Below, one piece after another: positions 33,120 through 44,548 of a stretch of DNA of 64,000 nucleotides; the first letter of the stretch is position 1; every line of letters starts with the position of its first letter. The DNA is from Entophlyctis helioformis (Eukaryota; Chytridiomycota; Chytridiomycetes; Chytridiales; Chytriomycetaceae), in assembly GCA_025526915.1 (NCBI GenBank), contig JAHLKH010000066.1:59636-123635 (forward strand), in the 5' to 3' direction. The notes under the pieces are model-generated. The model was not told the origin of the DNA and searched no databases. It worked only from the letters and a program-made list of their open reading frames with translations. The translations under genes and the position numbers were made by a program.

Positions 33120-34871
33120 TTAATACGAGCGTGTATGGGTCCCTGCTGTTCTGAGAGGGTTTCTAGTTGCTGTTTTGTTGTTTCCTGCTGCTGCTGATGT
33201 AGATGTGAAACCAATGCTGCCTTTGGATTCAGGACTGCGTGTGCGTGATTGCGCAGCTCCTGCTGTAGGAGCACGGTTTACCGCCTCGTCCATCGTCAGC
33301 CCCTTGCCACCGGATGCAACAAGCACCGCATACTTTTTCATGTAATCTGGCGCCAGTGCCTCGTATCTCGCATAGTCCATGTACAGATTGGGTGGCGACA
33401 GGATCGGTGCTCGGCGCGCTTTGGTGAGCTTGCGTCCGACCCCTGCTACTTTGGCTGAGGCCGTCGATGCCGTTGATGGGGCAGCCGCGTCGATACGGGC
33501 ACTTGAAGCGCGTGTGGGTGGCAGCGTATTGACCCAAGCGGGCCGCGAATGCGTTGGGCGGCTAGACACCGATGCCGGCGGCAGTCCAAGACCGAGCCGC
33601 TCAAGCAACGGCGATCCAGCGCGGAGCTGGCCATACAGGTCGCGGTGGAGCGAGGCGTGCTGGCGGTGGTCGTCTGGATGAGATGCGAGCCACTCGTCAA
33701 ACGCCTTTTCGTTGTCGCGTCTGCGTCGCTCAGCCTCGGCCTGTCGAGCACGCATCTCGGCCTGCTGTCGAGCAGCGGCCTTGTCCTGCTCGTCCTCCTT
33801 CATGGCACGCCATGCCTCGAACCTTTGGCGGCTCATCTGCTTGCGTTGCTGCGCCTTGAGGGCTCGCTTCCGCTCCTCTTGTTCCTTTTTGGCCATCTCG
33901 CGACGCTGACGCTCGTCTGCCTGTTTCTGCAGCTGCTCTTTGCGCGAGAGCCATGCCTCGAACGACTCTTTGTTGCGCTCGAGTCGGCGGATCAGTGCAT
34001 CGACTTGGTCCGGCCGCATCGACTCGATGGCATGCTCGGGATGCGGCATGGCGGCCAGATGGCTCCATTCTGCGAGAGCGCCGTGGCTGGATCGCATCTG
34101 GTGCGGATACATTGTGGCTGCAGATGCTGGTCTGGACGCTGGGGATGCATGAGCCTTGCTGTCCAGACGGCTGGATGTGCCTGGTCGTGACTGGCTTTGG
34201 TTGCGGTGAGGTGAGGCGGATACAGAGCCCATGGCTGATGCGGATCTGGACGCAGATGATGATGCAGATGCGCCAGTTGATCGGGGCCGTTCTCGGCGCT
34301 TCCGTTCGAGCCAGACCGTGAACGCGCGCGTCTCGTTTGCGAGATCCAGCTCGTGGAACGCCTGGATAAGCCGATTGTGTTGCTGTGCCTGCTCGGTTCG
34401 GCGCTGCGCAGGCTTCGACGTTGGACTTGGAGACGCCAATGACCTGTTGAACTGCTGCTGCTGTTGCTGTTGTTGCTTGCTTGGGCCTGCCTCGATGCAA
34501 AGTGAGGCTGCATCGACTTCTGGGATAGACTTTTGTGGCAGAGCAGGCAGCTTTGGTGACTCGGATTGAAGCGAAGATGCGGCATGCTTGCTCGGATATG
34601 GGCTGCCGCTACTGCTGCTTCCGATATCCATGTCGTGCAGTGCGCTTTGATAAGGCGACGATGTGCTTGCAACGTTCGGTGCAGTGTTGGCAACTGCATC
34701 GACTGCAAACGAGGTCAGAAAGAACGAGTCATAGTCGTGTGTTTGCTCCGGTACTGCTGCCGGTACTGCTGCTGGAACTGCTGCTGGAACTGCTGCTGCG
34801 GCTGAAGAAGTCGTCGTCTGCAACTGCACCAGAGCATCCAGGCTCGCATCAAAGTCAAACGAGTAGTCCAT
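33120..34871 (-). CDS. CCDC34/CCDC181-like coiled-coil protein with FxxW repeats, probable ciliary protein
   Basis: 583 aa from MDYSFDFDASLDALVQL at 34871; a longer in-frame start would overlap the TIGAR-like gene and has no conserved look. Four FxxWL-type units are spaced through a highly charged helical region: AFTVWLERKRRERP, SFEAWLSRKEQLQKQADERQRREM, RFEAWRAMKEDEQDKAAARQQ and AFDEWLASH. These resemble ciliary or microtubule-binding coiled-coil proteins (CCDC34, CCDC181, MAP9). The C-terminal NLYMDYARYEALAPDYMKKYAVLVASGGKG looks conserved, but I cannot assign it. Short polyQ and VPAAVPAA repeats lie in the N-terminal disordered part. Confidence 0.6.
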   Translation of the reverse strand: MDYSFDFDASLDALVQLQTTTSSAAAAVPAAVPAAVPAAVPEQTHDYDSFFLTSFAVDAVANTAPNVASTSSPYQSALHDMDIGSSSSGSPYPSKHAASSLQSESPKLPALPQKSIPEVDAASLCIEAGPSKQQQQQQQQFNRSLASPSPTSKPAQRRTEQAQQHNRLIQAFHELDLANETRAFTVWLERKRRERPRSTGASASSSASRSASAMGSVSASPHRNQSQSRPGTSSRLDSKAHASPASRPASAATMYPHQMRSSHGALAEWSHLAAMPHPEHAIESMRPDQVDALIRRLERNKESFEAWLSRKEQLQKQADERQRREMAKKEQEERKRALKAQQRKQMSRQRFEAWRAMKEDEQDKAAARQQAEMRARQAEAERRRRDNEKAFDEWLASHPDDHRQHASLHRDLYGQLRAGSPLLERLGLGLPPASVSSRPTHSRPAWVNTLPPTRASSARIDAAAPSTASTASAKVAGVGRKLTKARRAPILSPPNLYMDYARYEALAPDYMKKYAVLVASGGKGLTMDEAVNRAPTAGAAQSRTRSPESKGSIGFTSTSAAAGNNKTATRNPLRTAGTHTRSY

Positions 34872-35022
34872 GTATTGTTTGCTTCGAGGAAACGTCGAAA
34901 TGCATCGCGTTGCCCACCACTTGGCTGGCGAGAGGCTGTCGTGAGCAAGCGCCACGGTGCAGGCATCAAACGACAGTTCATTCAAAGCGTCAGGGGCAGC
35001 TGCCGGTCTGCGCATCGCACCC

Positions 35023-36546
35023 TCACCATCCCAGCGACCGCACGCGCTGTGATCCAGGCTCTTTTGGCGTGGACGGAGGCTCTGGCACTCGCTTCTTGCT
35101 TGGCTGGGCAAACGCTCGTGGAGTCTTGGCAGCGTTGGGCCCCTTGAGAAGGGCAGCCCGCGACGGAGAGGGGCTGATCATGCCCGCAGCAGCAGCCATG
35201 GTGGCCTTTGGCGAGCCGTTGACGGTGTAGTTGGTGCCGGGGACTGTCGGCTGGTCGGAATGCCGCTTCAAGAGAGCCAGATGCGACACGCAGTTCATGA
35301 CCTTGATTCGGCCCTCCCACTCGTAGTCGCCATCGGCCATGTAGTTTTTCGAGATCATGAACTGGAAGACGGACGCGTTCTTTGGGAAGCCTGTCTTGGC
35401 CTTGCCGTACGTGCTGAATTTGAGGTCGTCAACAAGGTACTTCATGAGCTGCTCGATCCAACCGCCGTGGGTGACGAGGAGCACGTGCCGCTGCTTGATC
35501 TTGGGCTGCCGCGCGATCGCAGACTGAGACGCAGTGAGAGAGTTGCTGCTGGGTGCACGGCCGAGCTCTGGTGCTTTGGTCTTGGCAACCAGTGGATTTT
35601 GCAGCGGTGTGTCGTCCACTTGTCCGGGAATCATGGCTGCAGGAGGCTCTCTTGTTGCTTGCTCGGCGGCCTTGATGTGGAGCGACTGCACAGACATGCT
35701 CAATGACGCCATGACGCGCTCGTGCGGCTCGACAAGGTGTCGCGACAGGAGCGCGCCGTAAAAGTTGATGACACGATTGCGGAACTGGGCAGGCGTCTCG
35801 CCCTTGCCAGCGAGCAGGTCCTCGAGGTGCTTGTCTTCCTTTTTGAGTGTCTGCTTGACCTTTGTCCACGTGAGTCCAGCCAAGTCTGCAAGATCCTGTG
35901 GTGAACGGTGCACGGCCCGTGTCAGCCATTGGACATGCACGAGGAAAGAGGCGCCAACGCAATGCCACGAACCATTTCACGAAGTCGCTCGTCTTCCACC
36001 ACCGGCACATCGTCCTGGTACTTTGCAATTTCGATGGCTGTCTGGAATGTGCATATGCACGGCGTTTGGTCATACATTAGCCTGCTTGGTCTGCCAGATA
36101 TGGCTCGTGCGTGTTTACCTGCTTGGCGCGACTGAGATCGCTGGTGTAAATGTAGTCGAGCCGGTACTTTTTGAGGCGCCAAGCGAGCGCATTCGACTCC
36201 TGGATGCCGAGCGCATTCATTGGAACGTCTGTTGCAGCAGCATGCTGAGAGGCCAGTGGATCCGATGCCAGGAGCGCAGCGAGAACCAACCTTTTTGGCC
36301 CTGTAGCACTCGTGGCGACAGCTTGTTGATGTCTGTTTCACCGCTGAGCATTGGCAGTCAGCAATTCGAAGATCCAGGACGAGCCAGAGCATGCTCGTGG
36401 CCACGGCTGCGATCGTCGCAGGCCCTCAGGCGTGGGAGCACGTGTACGTACTGTCGCACCACAGTCACAAACAGGAACGTGCGCCGCATGCTTGTGTTGT
36501 TTGTGCTGCTCTTGGCTGCTCCGCCCTTGCTGTTCCGAGCACTCAT
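35023..36546 (-). CDS. TIGAR: TIGAR-like histidine phosphatase (phosphoglycerate mutase superfamily)
   Basis: Start MSARNSKGGAAKSS at 36546. Exon 1 ends within the catalytic motif; splicing gives FVTVVRHGETD (phosphohistidine His), then LSPRVLQGQK. Next exons: MNALGIQESNALAWRLKKYRLDYIYTSDLSRAKQ, TAIEIAKYQDDVPVVEDERLREM, then DLADLAGLTW and GETPAQFRNRVINFYGALL. The second catalytic His is in HVLLVTHGGWIEQLMKYLVDDL, followed by KNASVFQFMI. This order fits TIGAR, a fructose-2,6-bisphosphatase that damps glycolysis. A linker of about 60 residues before the second His and a basic Ser/Pro-rich tail are extra. It shares an 86-bp divergent promoter with the SLC35C2-like gene. Confidence 0.75.
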
Positions 36547-36632
36547 CGCTCAGCGACTCTTTTGCGAGACGTTGGCAAATTTTCGACAAGTGGCGACTTT
36601 GTGCCGCCACAGCAACATCAGCGACACGGCAG

Positions 36633-38257
36633 ATGCACAAGCCAGGCAACGGCAGCCGCAGCCACGCAGATGCCGACAGCACGAGCTCGGAAACTGGCGA
36701 TGCCAGCAACGGCACCAGCAGCAGCCTTGACACTGGCCGCAAGCAGCCGCTGTCGGTGACTGCCCAGACAGCGCCGTCGACGTGGACTTCGGCGACTGCT
36801 CACCAGGCCCTTGCACGCAAGTCGCTTGTTGGCCCGTCGAGAAGCCGCCGTCCGAGCCTGCACGCCACAAGCCCATCAGCCGCTGTACAGATCCTGCCCA
36901 AGACGGTCAAGGTGCTCATGTTGTGAGTCGGTTGCCGGCTGGACACTGCCCGGCCAGACGAGCACGGCTGCACTCCGCGCTTTGCAACACTGCTGCAGCA
37001 CTGACCATGTGCTCGCGGTCAGGATCGGCGGATGGTACACCGTGTCCATCTCGCTGCATATCTATAACAAGTGGCTCTTCTCCCGCGACCACTTCAACTT
37101 TCCCTTTCCGATGATGACGACAACGATCCACACGACCTCGCAGTTCATTCTGTCGGCGATCGTGCTGCAGGTCTTCCTTCCGTCGCTCAAACCCACATCG
37201 TATCCAACAAGATACGACTACCTGACCAAGGTTCTTCCTTGCGGTATTGCAACCGGTCTGGATATCGGACTCTCCAACAGCAGCCTCAAGGTATGCATTC
37301 GCTGCCTGCCCGGTGGCCTGCATGCGGTCCCTGCACCTTTCACTACGACCGTCGTTTGATCGCTAGTTTCTCACCACAATGCATGGTTAGAGCATATCGC
37401 TGTCCTTTTACACCATGGTCAAGTCGGGTGCACCCGTGTTCATCTTGCTGTTTGCGTACCTCTTTGGACTCGAGCGGCCGACACTGTCCATGTTTGGCGT
37501 CATCAGCATCATTGTCGCCGGCGTGCTCATCATGGTTGCGAATGAGACCAAGTTTGACGCGGTTGGATACACAGAGGCCCAAGTAGCGACCGTGCTCTCT
37601 GGTCTGCGCTGGTCTCTAACACAGCTGCTGCTCAAGGACGTTGCGTTTGGCATGAACAACCCCCTGGCGACCAATCTCTTTCTGGCGCCCATCATCGCCG
37701 TGTCGCTCGTCGGTGCGTTTACCGTGCTGGAAGGCGTTGGCCAGCTGCTTGCATCGCCGCACTTTGCGACAGTAAGCAGCAGCCTTTCCATCGTCGGCAT
37801 TGCGTGTTCGGGCGGCTTAATTGCCTTTCTGCTCGTCATTCTCGAGTTCAGCCTCATCTCGGAGACATCGGTCGTGACATTCTCTGTTGCCGGCATCTTC
37901 AAGGAAATCATCACCATTGCCACCTCTGCTCTTGTCTTTGGCGATCGGTTCACGGGCCATGTGCTCCTCGGTCTTGTCATCAGCATCGTTGGCATCATTG
38001 GCTACAACTACCTGCGCATCGTGCAGGCCGGCCACAACAAGGACGCAGATCGCACAGGGCACCAACCTCTTCCAGGTGACGACACTGACCAAGACGGCCA
38101 GATTGGCCTTGCGTGGAATGCGCAACGACTATCGTCAGAAACGGAGCTGGATATCGACCTTGACTACGAGCTGGACAATATGAACCTCGGCGACTTGGAC
38201 AGCGAGCTGCTCGGTCTCTCAAAGCCTGGCGGGCCTAGCCGTTTCCCGCGCCAATGA
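36633..38257 (+). CDS. SLC35C2: SLC35C2-like nucleotide-sugar/triose-phosphate transporter
   Basis: Exons 36633-36922, 37023-37290 and 37391-38257 fit exactly, giving 474 aa. A hydrophilic N-terminus of about 95 residues precedes ten predicted membrane segments (for example WYTVSISLHIYNKWLFS, SIIVAGVLIMV, LFLAPIIAVSLVGAF, SIVGIACSGGLIAFLL, LGLVISIVGIIGYNYLRI). MVKSGAPVFILLFAYLFGLE and EFSLISETSVVTFSVAGIFKEI are the substrate-pocket signatures of the TPT/SLC35C group. SLC35C2 sits in Golgi membranes; its likely substrate class is GDP-fucose or a related nucleotide sugar, but specificity cannot be read from sequence. The acidic C-terminal tail is cytosolic. Confidence 0.82.
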
Positions 38258-38393
38258 ACCATACTGATACTTTTCTTGCGGCATTCTGCCTTTGCATCCA
38301 CGTCCGTGCGCATTCACATCCACGATCCCGTTCCCATCCATGCATAACAAGCACGAAACGCGAGCCTGATTCCCTGTCAAACAAAAACACACC

Positions 38394-39834
38394 ATGTCGG
38401 CTGCGATGGCCAACAAAACGGCGAGCACTCCCCAGGGCCAGCAGCCGCTGCCGTCCGTGCTTCCTGTCCTCAAAGTCACCACCGTGCAGGCACGGTCTGT
38501 GGATGTCATCTGGACGTATGGCAACCGCGACCCCCGCTACCTCTTCTCTGGCCTGAGCTACCAGCTGTCGCGGGCAGAGGCCGAAGCGCTCAACTTTGAG
38601 GTTGTTTACGAGGGCGACGAGCCCATGTGTACGGCCCGGACCTCAAGCCCACGACCAAGTACCGCTTCAAGCTGCGCATTGCATTCACTAGCACGCTCAA
38701 CTCGGGCGCCAAAGACTGCTGGAGCAAGACGTACTCGGAAGTCGAGGCAAGCACCACTGGTACGTCAACGGATGCGATTTTCTCTGCCCGCTCTGTGTGC
38801 CAAGCGCAGCCTGCGACGGGCACGGAGTTGCGCATTGATCATTGCCGACCCTCTGTGCTGACACGGCAAATGCCGCTCTCGCTTGCGTTTCCGTGCAACA
38901 GACGAGAGCGTCCTGGTCAAGGTGACGGCCCAGCTCACTCGGGCAGTCATTGAAGCCGACTCGGCCAAAGTGGGGGCGATTCTGAACGAGCATGGGAAAC
39001 AGCTGTCGATGGAGACGCGCGACAAGAATGGCAAAACCCTGCTGATGGTGCGTCACGAGCGTGTGGGCTCAGAATGCACATGAATGCATGCGAGTCTGTG
39101 CTGCAGCCATGGACGGCTACACAGGCCAACAGGCTGGAAAGAGAGAGGCTGACACGGGCATGCTCTGCCACCGTATGCGGCGGACTGGTGGCTGGCCCAA
39201 CGGCGACCAGCTTGCCTGCCAGTCGGGATCCGCCGAGATTGTCCGGATGCTGTTGAATGCAGGAGCCTCCACATCGGCAACAACGCGATCGGGCAAGACA
39301 GCGCTCTCCATTGGCGTCACATACGGCAGTTTGCGTGCCGCAGAAGCCTTGCTGCAGCACGATCCCGAGCTGGCCAAAGTGTGCGATGTCGGTGGATCAA
39401 CCCCACTCATGTGGGCTGCTGAAAACGCATCAGCAAACCTGCGCTACGGAGTGCAGATGGTCGAGCTGCTTCTCCAGTATGGCGTGGAGGTCAACCAGGA
39501 AGATCCTCGCGGACAGACTGCGTTCGATCGGCTGTGCGCCACGTCTGGCAACGTCAAGGCCGCGCAAGCACTCATTCTTGCTGGTGCGCGCATAATGCAC
39601 CAGGTGGACAAGAAGCACCCAATGACGTCGCTGATGATTGCCGCTCTGAACGGCCACAAGGACCTGGTCAAGGAGCTCATGGAAAAGTGTGGCGCCGATC
39701 CGACTGTTCAGAGCGAGCACGGTGGAACAGCCAAGAGCTTTGCAGAGACGGCCGGACACCGGCTGATTGTAAACCTGATCGAGGAGCGATTGCATATCAT
39801 CAACGACAGCATGGCACAGAATGGTCAAAAGTAG
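38394..39834 (+). CDS. FANK1: FANK1-like protein: fibronectin type III plus ankyrin repeats
   Basis: MSAAMANKTASTPQGQQ starts at 38394. The FN3 domain reads VTTVQARSVDVIWTYG to LKPTTKYRFKLRIAF. After an intron, DESVLVKVTAQLTRAVIEAD corresponds to FANK1's linker, then about six ankyrin repeats (KNGKTLLM, LACQSGSAEIVRMLLNAGAS, SGKTALSIGVTYGS, GGSTPLMWAAENAS, DPRGQTAFDRL, MTSLMIAALNGHKDLVKELMEKCGAD). It ends LIEERLHI like animal FANK1. FANK1 is expressed in ciliated cells and testis in animals. The frame breaks by one base at about 38622 inside the FN3 domain (a C run), with conserved sequence on both sides. Confidence 0.82.
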
Positions 39835-39897
39835 AGATGCATGTGCTGGCGAATTAAAGATTGGTTGACTGTCGTTTTCCATCAACGTCGCGCTCAG

Positions 39898-41847
39898 ATG
39901 GACGCGGATCAGACTGTGGATCCAGGACGCGCCTCGTGTTTCAAGTCGATGGTGTTTCAGGCTTGGATGGCGTTGTCTGTGCACCGACTCAGTTTTCCAG
40001 CATTCAGGCATTGGACATGGCCGTCTTGGAAGAGCGTCCGAGTCCAGCCAGCTCGTCTGGTGACAGCGAATGCAGTTCACGGTCAGGCTTGGAGCAGGTG
40101 CTCTACTCCCGCGGCTTTGTCGATGGGCTGTTCTCGGACTTGACTGTGCATGCACTCGGAGTCGACTTTCAGCTGCACCGCATTGTGCTCTTGTCCAACC
40201 CGTACTTTGCAGGCATGCTGGACGGAGGGCCATGGAAGGAGCACCAGAAAGGCAGCATCAGCATCCAGTTTGACGACCCGAATGTGACGGTGGAGGCAGT
40301 GCGATCCGTCTTTGCTCGGTAAGTGGAATGCTCTTGGAGCTGCTGTGCGCTGTCTGCCATCACTGTTTTCGCACGCCTGACATGCTATCCGGCCATGCAA
40401 TGGATGGCAGCATATACGGACAGACACACACGGCCGTGACAGGCAACAATGCCCGGTCGCTCCTCGCAGCCGGGCTCTTTTTTGGCGACCTCGCACTTTG
40501 CCAGCAATGTGTGCAGTTCATGGTGAACGACATCCATGTGAACACGGTGCTGGACTACCTGACGTTCTGCGACGACTTTTGCTACGGCGAGCACTCGGAG
40601 GCGATCATCAATGCGGCCGTCACGTTTATTTGCCGGTATGGCTTCAGCGATCTGCATTCCAGCCTGTCGCGGCTGCCGCTGCACTGGATTGCGCGTATTG
40701 TAGCCTCGGACAGCTTCTACTGTCCATGCGAGCTGTCGCGGTACGAGGTTCTCCGTGACGTGCTGCTCGAGCGGCGCAAGCAGCGTGCTGCAGTTACGGG
40801 GCGTGTTGACTCGGCATCGGCGTGCAGCTCAGGAGATGGCTGTTTGGACGTCAGCAGCACCAGCAGCGGCGACTCGGATCAAGACAGCACATACAGCTCG
40901 ACTTTGCACGAGTCGGTGGACGAGGACGATAAGGCCGAGTTGCAGCTGCTGTCGCACGCGGTGCAGTACAGCCACATCTTGTTTGAGGATCTGCAGTCGA
41001 TCCAGCAAGAAGGACTCGTGCCCAGACGGACTCTCCAGAAGGCCTTCTGGGACCAGAAAGTGCTTGAGCAGCTGGTTCTGCGCGCTCCTCCCGATGCAAA
41101 CGAGCTTGGGATCACGTACACTCGCCCAGGACAAGGCCGCGCTCACCAACAACCGAAGGGCAGCAGCAAGCACTCTATGCCCGTGGACGACACCGACCAC
41201 ATCAACAGTCAGTTTGTCGACACGATTGTTCATGGGCCGCTGTTTCCGCACAGGGGTCTGCCGTTTCCGCCGTTCCGATTCAGTGTGGAGTTTACCAACC
41301 TGCATGAACTGGCCAACGGCGGAAAGCTCATTTCTCGCCAAGTCCACTATGCCGGGTAAGGGCCCTCTGGCCCATGAGTGCCTGGCGAGAGTGATTGCTG
41401 ACGATCCACACGAACTCACGTGTTGGCAGATCCAACTGGCATGTGTATCTGCAAGGCGTCAATGACGGCACGCCCAAGGTCGGCATCTACCTGCAGCGCA
41501 TGCCCGTCAACCAGTGGACAGACGGATTCGAAGATGCTGCCCATAACGATCGCAGCAAGGGCAGCACGGACGGCAGCGCCGCCAAGGACAGCAACACGGA
41601 TCCCAAGCCAAGCCGTGTGCGTCTCGAAGATGCGCGCATCCAGACCCAGACGTGGTTCAGAATCCACTGCTTCTTCCCGTCGACGTGCTACATCCTCGAG
41701 AGCAAGCCAGACACGTTCCGGCTGCACCAGTCATGGGGCTGGCGCAGCCACAAGCTGTACAATGACTCGATTGGCCCGCTCTCGGGCAGGAAGACGTCTG
41801 CGGCTTCGGTCACTCTCCGATGCGCGGTGGTGATCGGGCATGTGTGA
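39898..41847 (+). CDS. BTB/POZ protein, germ-cell-less (GMCL1)-like
   Basis: The exon model 39898-39951, 40008-40318, 40411-41355 and 41430-41847 closes exactly at 575 aa; if the first 56-nt intron is wrong, the start is ATG 40017. The BTB domain: VLYSRGFVDGLFSDLTVHALGVDFQLHRIVLLSNPYFAGML. It continues across an intron to ALCQQCVQFM and a BACK-like helical part. The C-terminal PFRFSVEFTNLHELANGGKLISRQVHYAGSNWHVYLQ and VGIYLQR form the beta domain seen in fungal GCL-type BTB proteins. BTB proteins of this class are often Cullin-3 adaptors; the target is not known. A Ser/Asp-rich insert (about 40830-40920) is specific to this sequence. Confidence 0.72.
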
Positions 41848-41905
41848 ATGAACCAATGTTTCCCGACGGGTGCAACATGACGGCTTCTGACGTTGTGAGT
41901 GTGAT

Positions 41906-42178
41906 ATGTGCAGACTCGAGAGACTGGAGAGACTGGAGAGGCGGCAGAGGCGGCAGAGGCTAATGCAGGACGCCGACCAGCTCGTCAACTGGGTGCTGTT
42001 CCCGTTCCTCAACGGCCTGGGCATGGGCACGGCGTCCGTGATATGGCGCTTTGGCTTTGGCTTTGGCCGTCAGACAAGCAGCATCACAGGCAGCATCACA
42101 GGCAGCGTCACAGGCAGCAGCAGCAGCAGCAGCGTCACCGGCACACAGCAGGCATCCCAGCAGGCAAGGAGGCAGTAA
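41906..42178 (+). CDS. Tiny membrane protein with GxxxG-type helix
   Basis: Not recognised. 90 aa: a highly basic LER/RQR start, then QDADQLVNWVLFPFLNGLGMGTASVIWRFGFGFGRQ, a single hydrophobic helix with small-residue (NGLGMG) spacing and an aromatic-Gly tail. The end is a low-complexity TGSITGSVTGSSSSS run. The helix is reminiscent of fungal Mim1-type outer-mitochondrial-membrane segments (PFVNGLMLGFGE), but this is a weak likeness. The first Met is close to the preceding gene's end. Confidence 0.4.
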   Translation: MCRLERLERLERRQRRQRLMQDADQLVNWVLFPFLNGLGMGTASVIWRFGFGFGRQTSSITGSITGSVTGSSSSSSVTGTQQASQQARRQ

Positions 42179-42260
42179 CGGCCCTCGCCTTGCTCCCACG
42201 ATATTGCCTTAAAATGAACAGCAATCCCCATCGTTTCCCTCAAACAACCAATCACCAAAG

Positions 42261-44402
42261 ATGTCGCAGGCCTTCAAGAGGGATTACATCATGCCCAATG
42301 TGCTCAGCGCCATCGGCGGCACGCCCATGGTGCGCCTGAACCGCATCGGTGCCGAGGACGGTCTCGAGTGCGAGCTTGGTGAGTGTCTCTGCGCTGCTGC
42401 TGCTGCTGCCGCTGCGTCTGTGTCTCTCGGTGCACAGCCGTGTGTCGCTCACAGACGTCTGTCGCTTTCTTTGTTTGCCTCGGTGCCTCCCAGTGGCCAA
42501 GTGCGAGTTCTTCAATGCCGGCGGCTCCGTCAAGGACAGAATCGGCCGTCGCATGGTCGAGCACGGCGAGAAGGACGGCATCCTCAAGCCCGGCTCCACC
42601 ATCATCGAGGTGCGTCTGTCTGTCTGCCTGCCTGCCCGCCTCCCCGCCTGCCCGCCTGCTCTGTCTCGATTCGCAGCGCTTTTTTCTTGCGTGACTGCGC
42701 TGTGCCCGTCGGCCCCATGATCAGGGAGCGTGATGTACTTGCTGCTCACATGAGCTGTGCCTCTGGATCGCTAGCCCACGTCTGGAAACACTGGCATTGG
42801 TCTCGCCCTCGCCGCCGCCGTCAAGGGCTACCGTGCCGTCATCACTCTGCCCGAGAAGATGAGCCAGGAAAAGGTCGATGTGCTCAAGGCTCTTGGCGCT
42901 GACATTATCCGCACGCCTACCGAGGCTGCCTGGGACTCGCCCGACTCGCACATTGGTTGGTAGCCGTGCCCATGGGTGTGTGGCGTGTGCACCGTGTGTC
43001 GTGGCTCTGACGCTGGTGATCTTGCGGTCATGCCGTCGCGTCAGGTGTCGCCGGCCGTCTCAACAAGGAGATCCCCAACTCGTGGATTCCCGACCAGTAC
43101 TCCAACGTCAACAACCCCATGGCCCACTACGAAGGTGAGCGCTTGCTGCTGTCTCCAAGCGGCTCCGTCCCTCCACTGACACGCCTTGCCCGCTGGCAGG
43201 CACCGCCGAGGAGATCTACGCCCAGTGTGGCGGCAAGATCGACATGTTTGTTGCTGGCGTCGGCACTGGCGGCACCATTGCCGGTATTGGCAAGCGCCTC
43301 AAGGAGCTGATCCCCACCATTCAGGTGCGCACGCTCATGACAGTCGTTGGCACCATGCCCAATCCGCCTGCTGACCGAGCCTCTGTGCACCGCATTCCAG
43401 ATCGTCGGTGTTGACCCCAACGGCTCTATCCTCGCACTGCCCGAGACCCTCAACCACGAGGGTGTTCACGGCTACCAGGTCGAGGGCATTGGCTACGACT
43501 TTGTTCCCAAGGTGCTCGAGCGCGAGTACGTTGACAGCTGGGTCAAGACCAACGACAAGGAGTCGTTCATCATGTCGCGTCGCGCTATCCGCTCCGAGGG
43601 ACTCCTCTGCGGCGGCTCGTCTGGCTCCGCCCTTGCTGGCGCCATCCTGGCTGCCAAGTCCCTCAAGAAGGGCCAGCGCTGTGTGGTGCTGCTTCCCGAC
43701 TCTGTCCGCAACTACATGACCAAATTCCTCAACGACGACTGGATGAAGTCCAACGGCTACACCGACGTTGCCACCGAGAAGGAAGAGGAGACCAAGAAGC
43801 TCCAGTGGGGCGGTGCCACTATCAAGGTAATGGGCAGCCAGTCGGCCATGCGTCCTTGCTGACCCTTACTGGCGCTTCCTGATGGCTAACATCGCGCCGT
43901 CCATGCTCTCGTGTCTGCAGGATCTCCGCCTCAGCCCCGCCGTCACTGTGCCCAGCAAGGTATGTTGGCCCCTGCGATGCTCTCTTGCTTGACCAGAAGC
44001 TGATATTGTGCACAATGGAACAATCAGACGTCTGTCCAGGAAGCTATCGAGGTTATGCGCACCAACGGCTTTGACCAGCTTCCCGTGACCTCGTCGGCCA
44101 CGTCGCGTCGCCTTGTCGGCCTGATCACGCTCGGCAACGTGCTTGCCAAGCTCGCCAGCGGCCGCACCAAGATCACCGACGCTGTCGAGTCCACCATGTA
44201 CGCGTTCAAGGCCACCGATGCCAAGTTTGCCGAGATCACCGTCGACACGCCTCTCGACAGTCTTAACCGCTTCTTTGAGAAGAACGCCTCGGCCGTTGTC
44301 ACGGACAAGACGGCCAACAACGACCTGCACGTCGTCTCGGTTGTGACCAAGGTCGACCTTCTTGCCTTCCTGGTGAAGAAGACGTCGGTCCAGTCGGCTT
44401 GA
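42261..44402 (+). CDS. CBS: Cystathionine beta-synthase
   Basis: Condenses serine and homocysteine to cystathionine in transsulfuration, PLP-dependent. [30 protein letters not shown] starts at 42261, so no heme-binding N-terminus is present, as in yeast Cys4. Nine exons. The PLP Lys is in [27 protein letters not shown] and [17 protein letters not shown] are the PLP-phosphate loops; SSGSALAGA is the C-terminal core motif. A Bateman (CBS) pair follows ([19 protein letters not shown]..., [19 protein letters not shown]), which in animals binds S-adenosylmethionine. Two small exons (43921-43960 region) encode the linker [13 protein letters not shown]. Confidence 0.95.
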
Positions 44403-44548
44403 TCATGCTATTTTATTGCTCGTTTCAGGGTGGTGGTTGGCCGACTTCAAGGCAGCCACCAAGCCTTGAATGAATCGAGTCTGTTGTCGCCAGTGTTGAT
44501 GCGTCTGCCGGGCCATTCGGATCGTTCCCTCACAACGCGAATCGAGCA

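Noticed and set aside
41881..41905. A 19-nt GT...AG stretch before the tiny membrane protein
   Set aside because: Far shorter than any intron resolved here; the frame is open from its own ATG without it.
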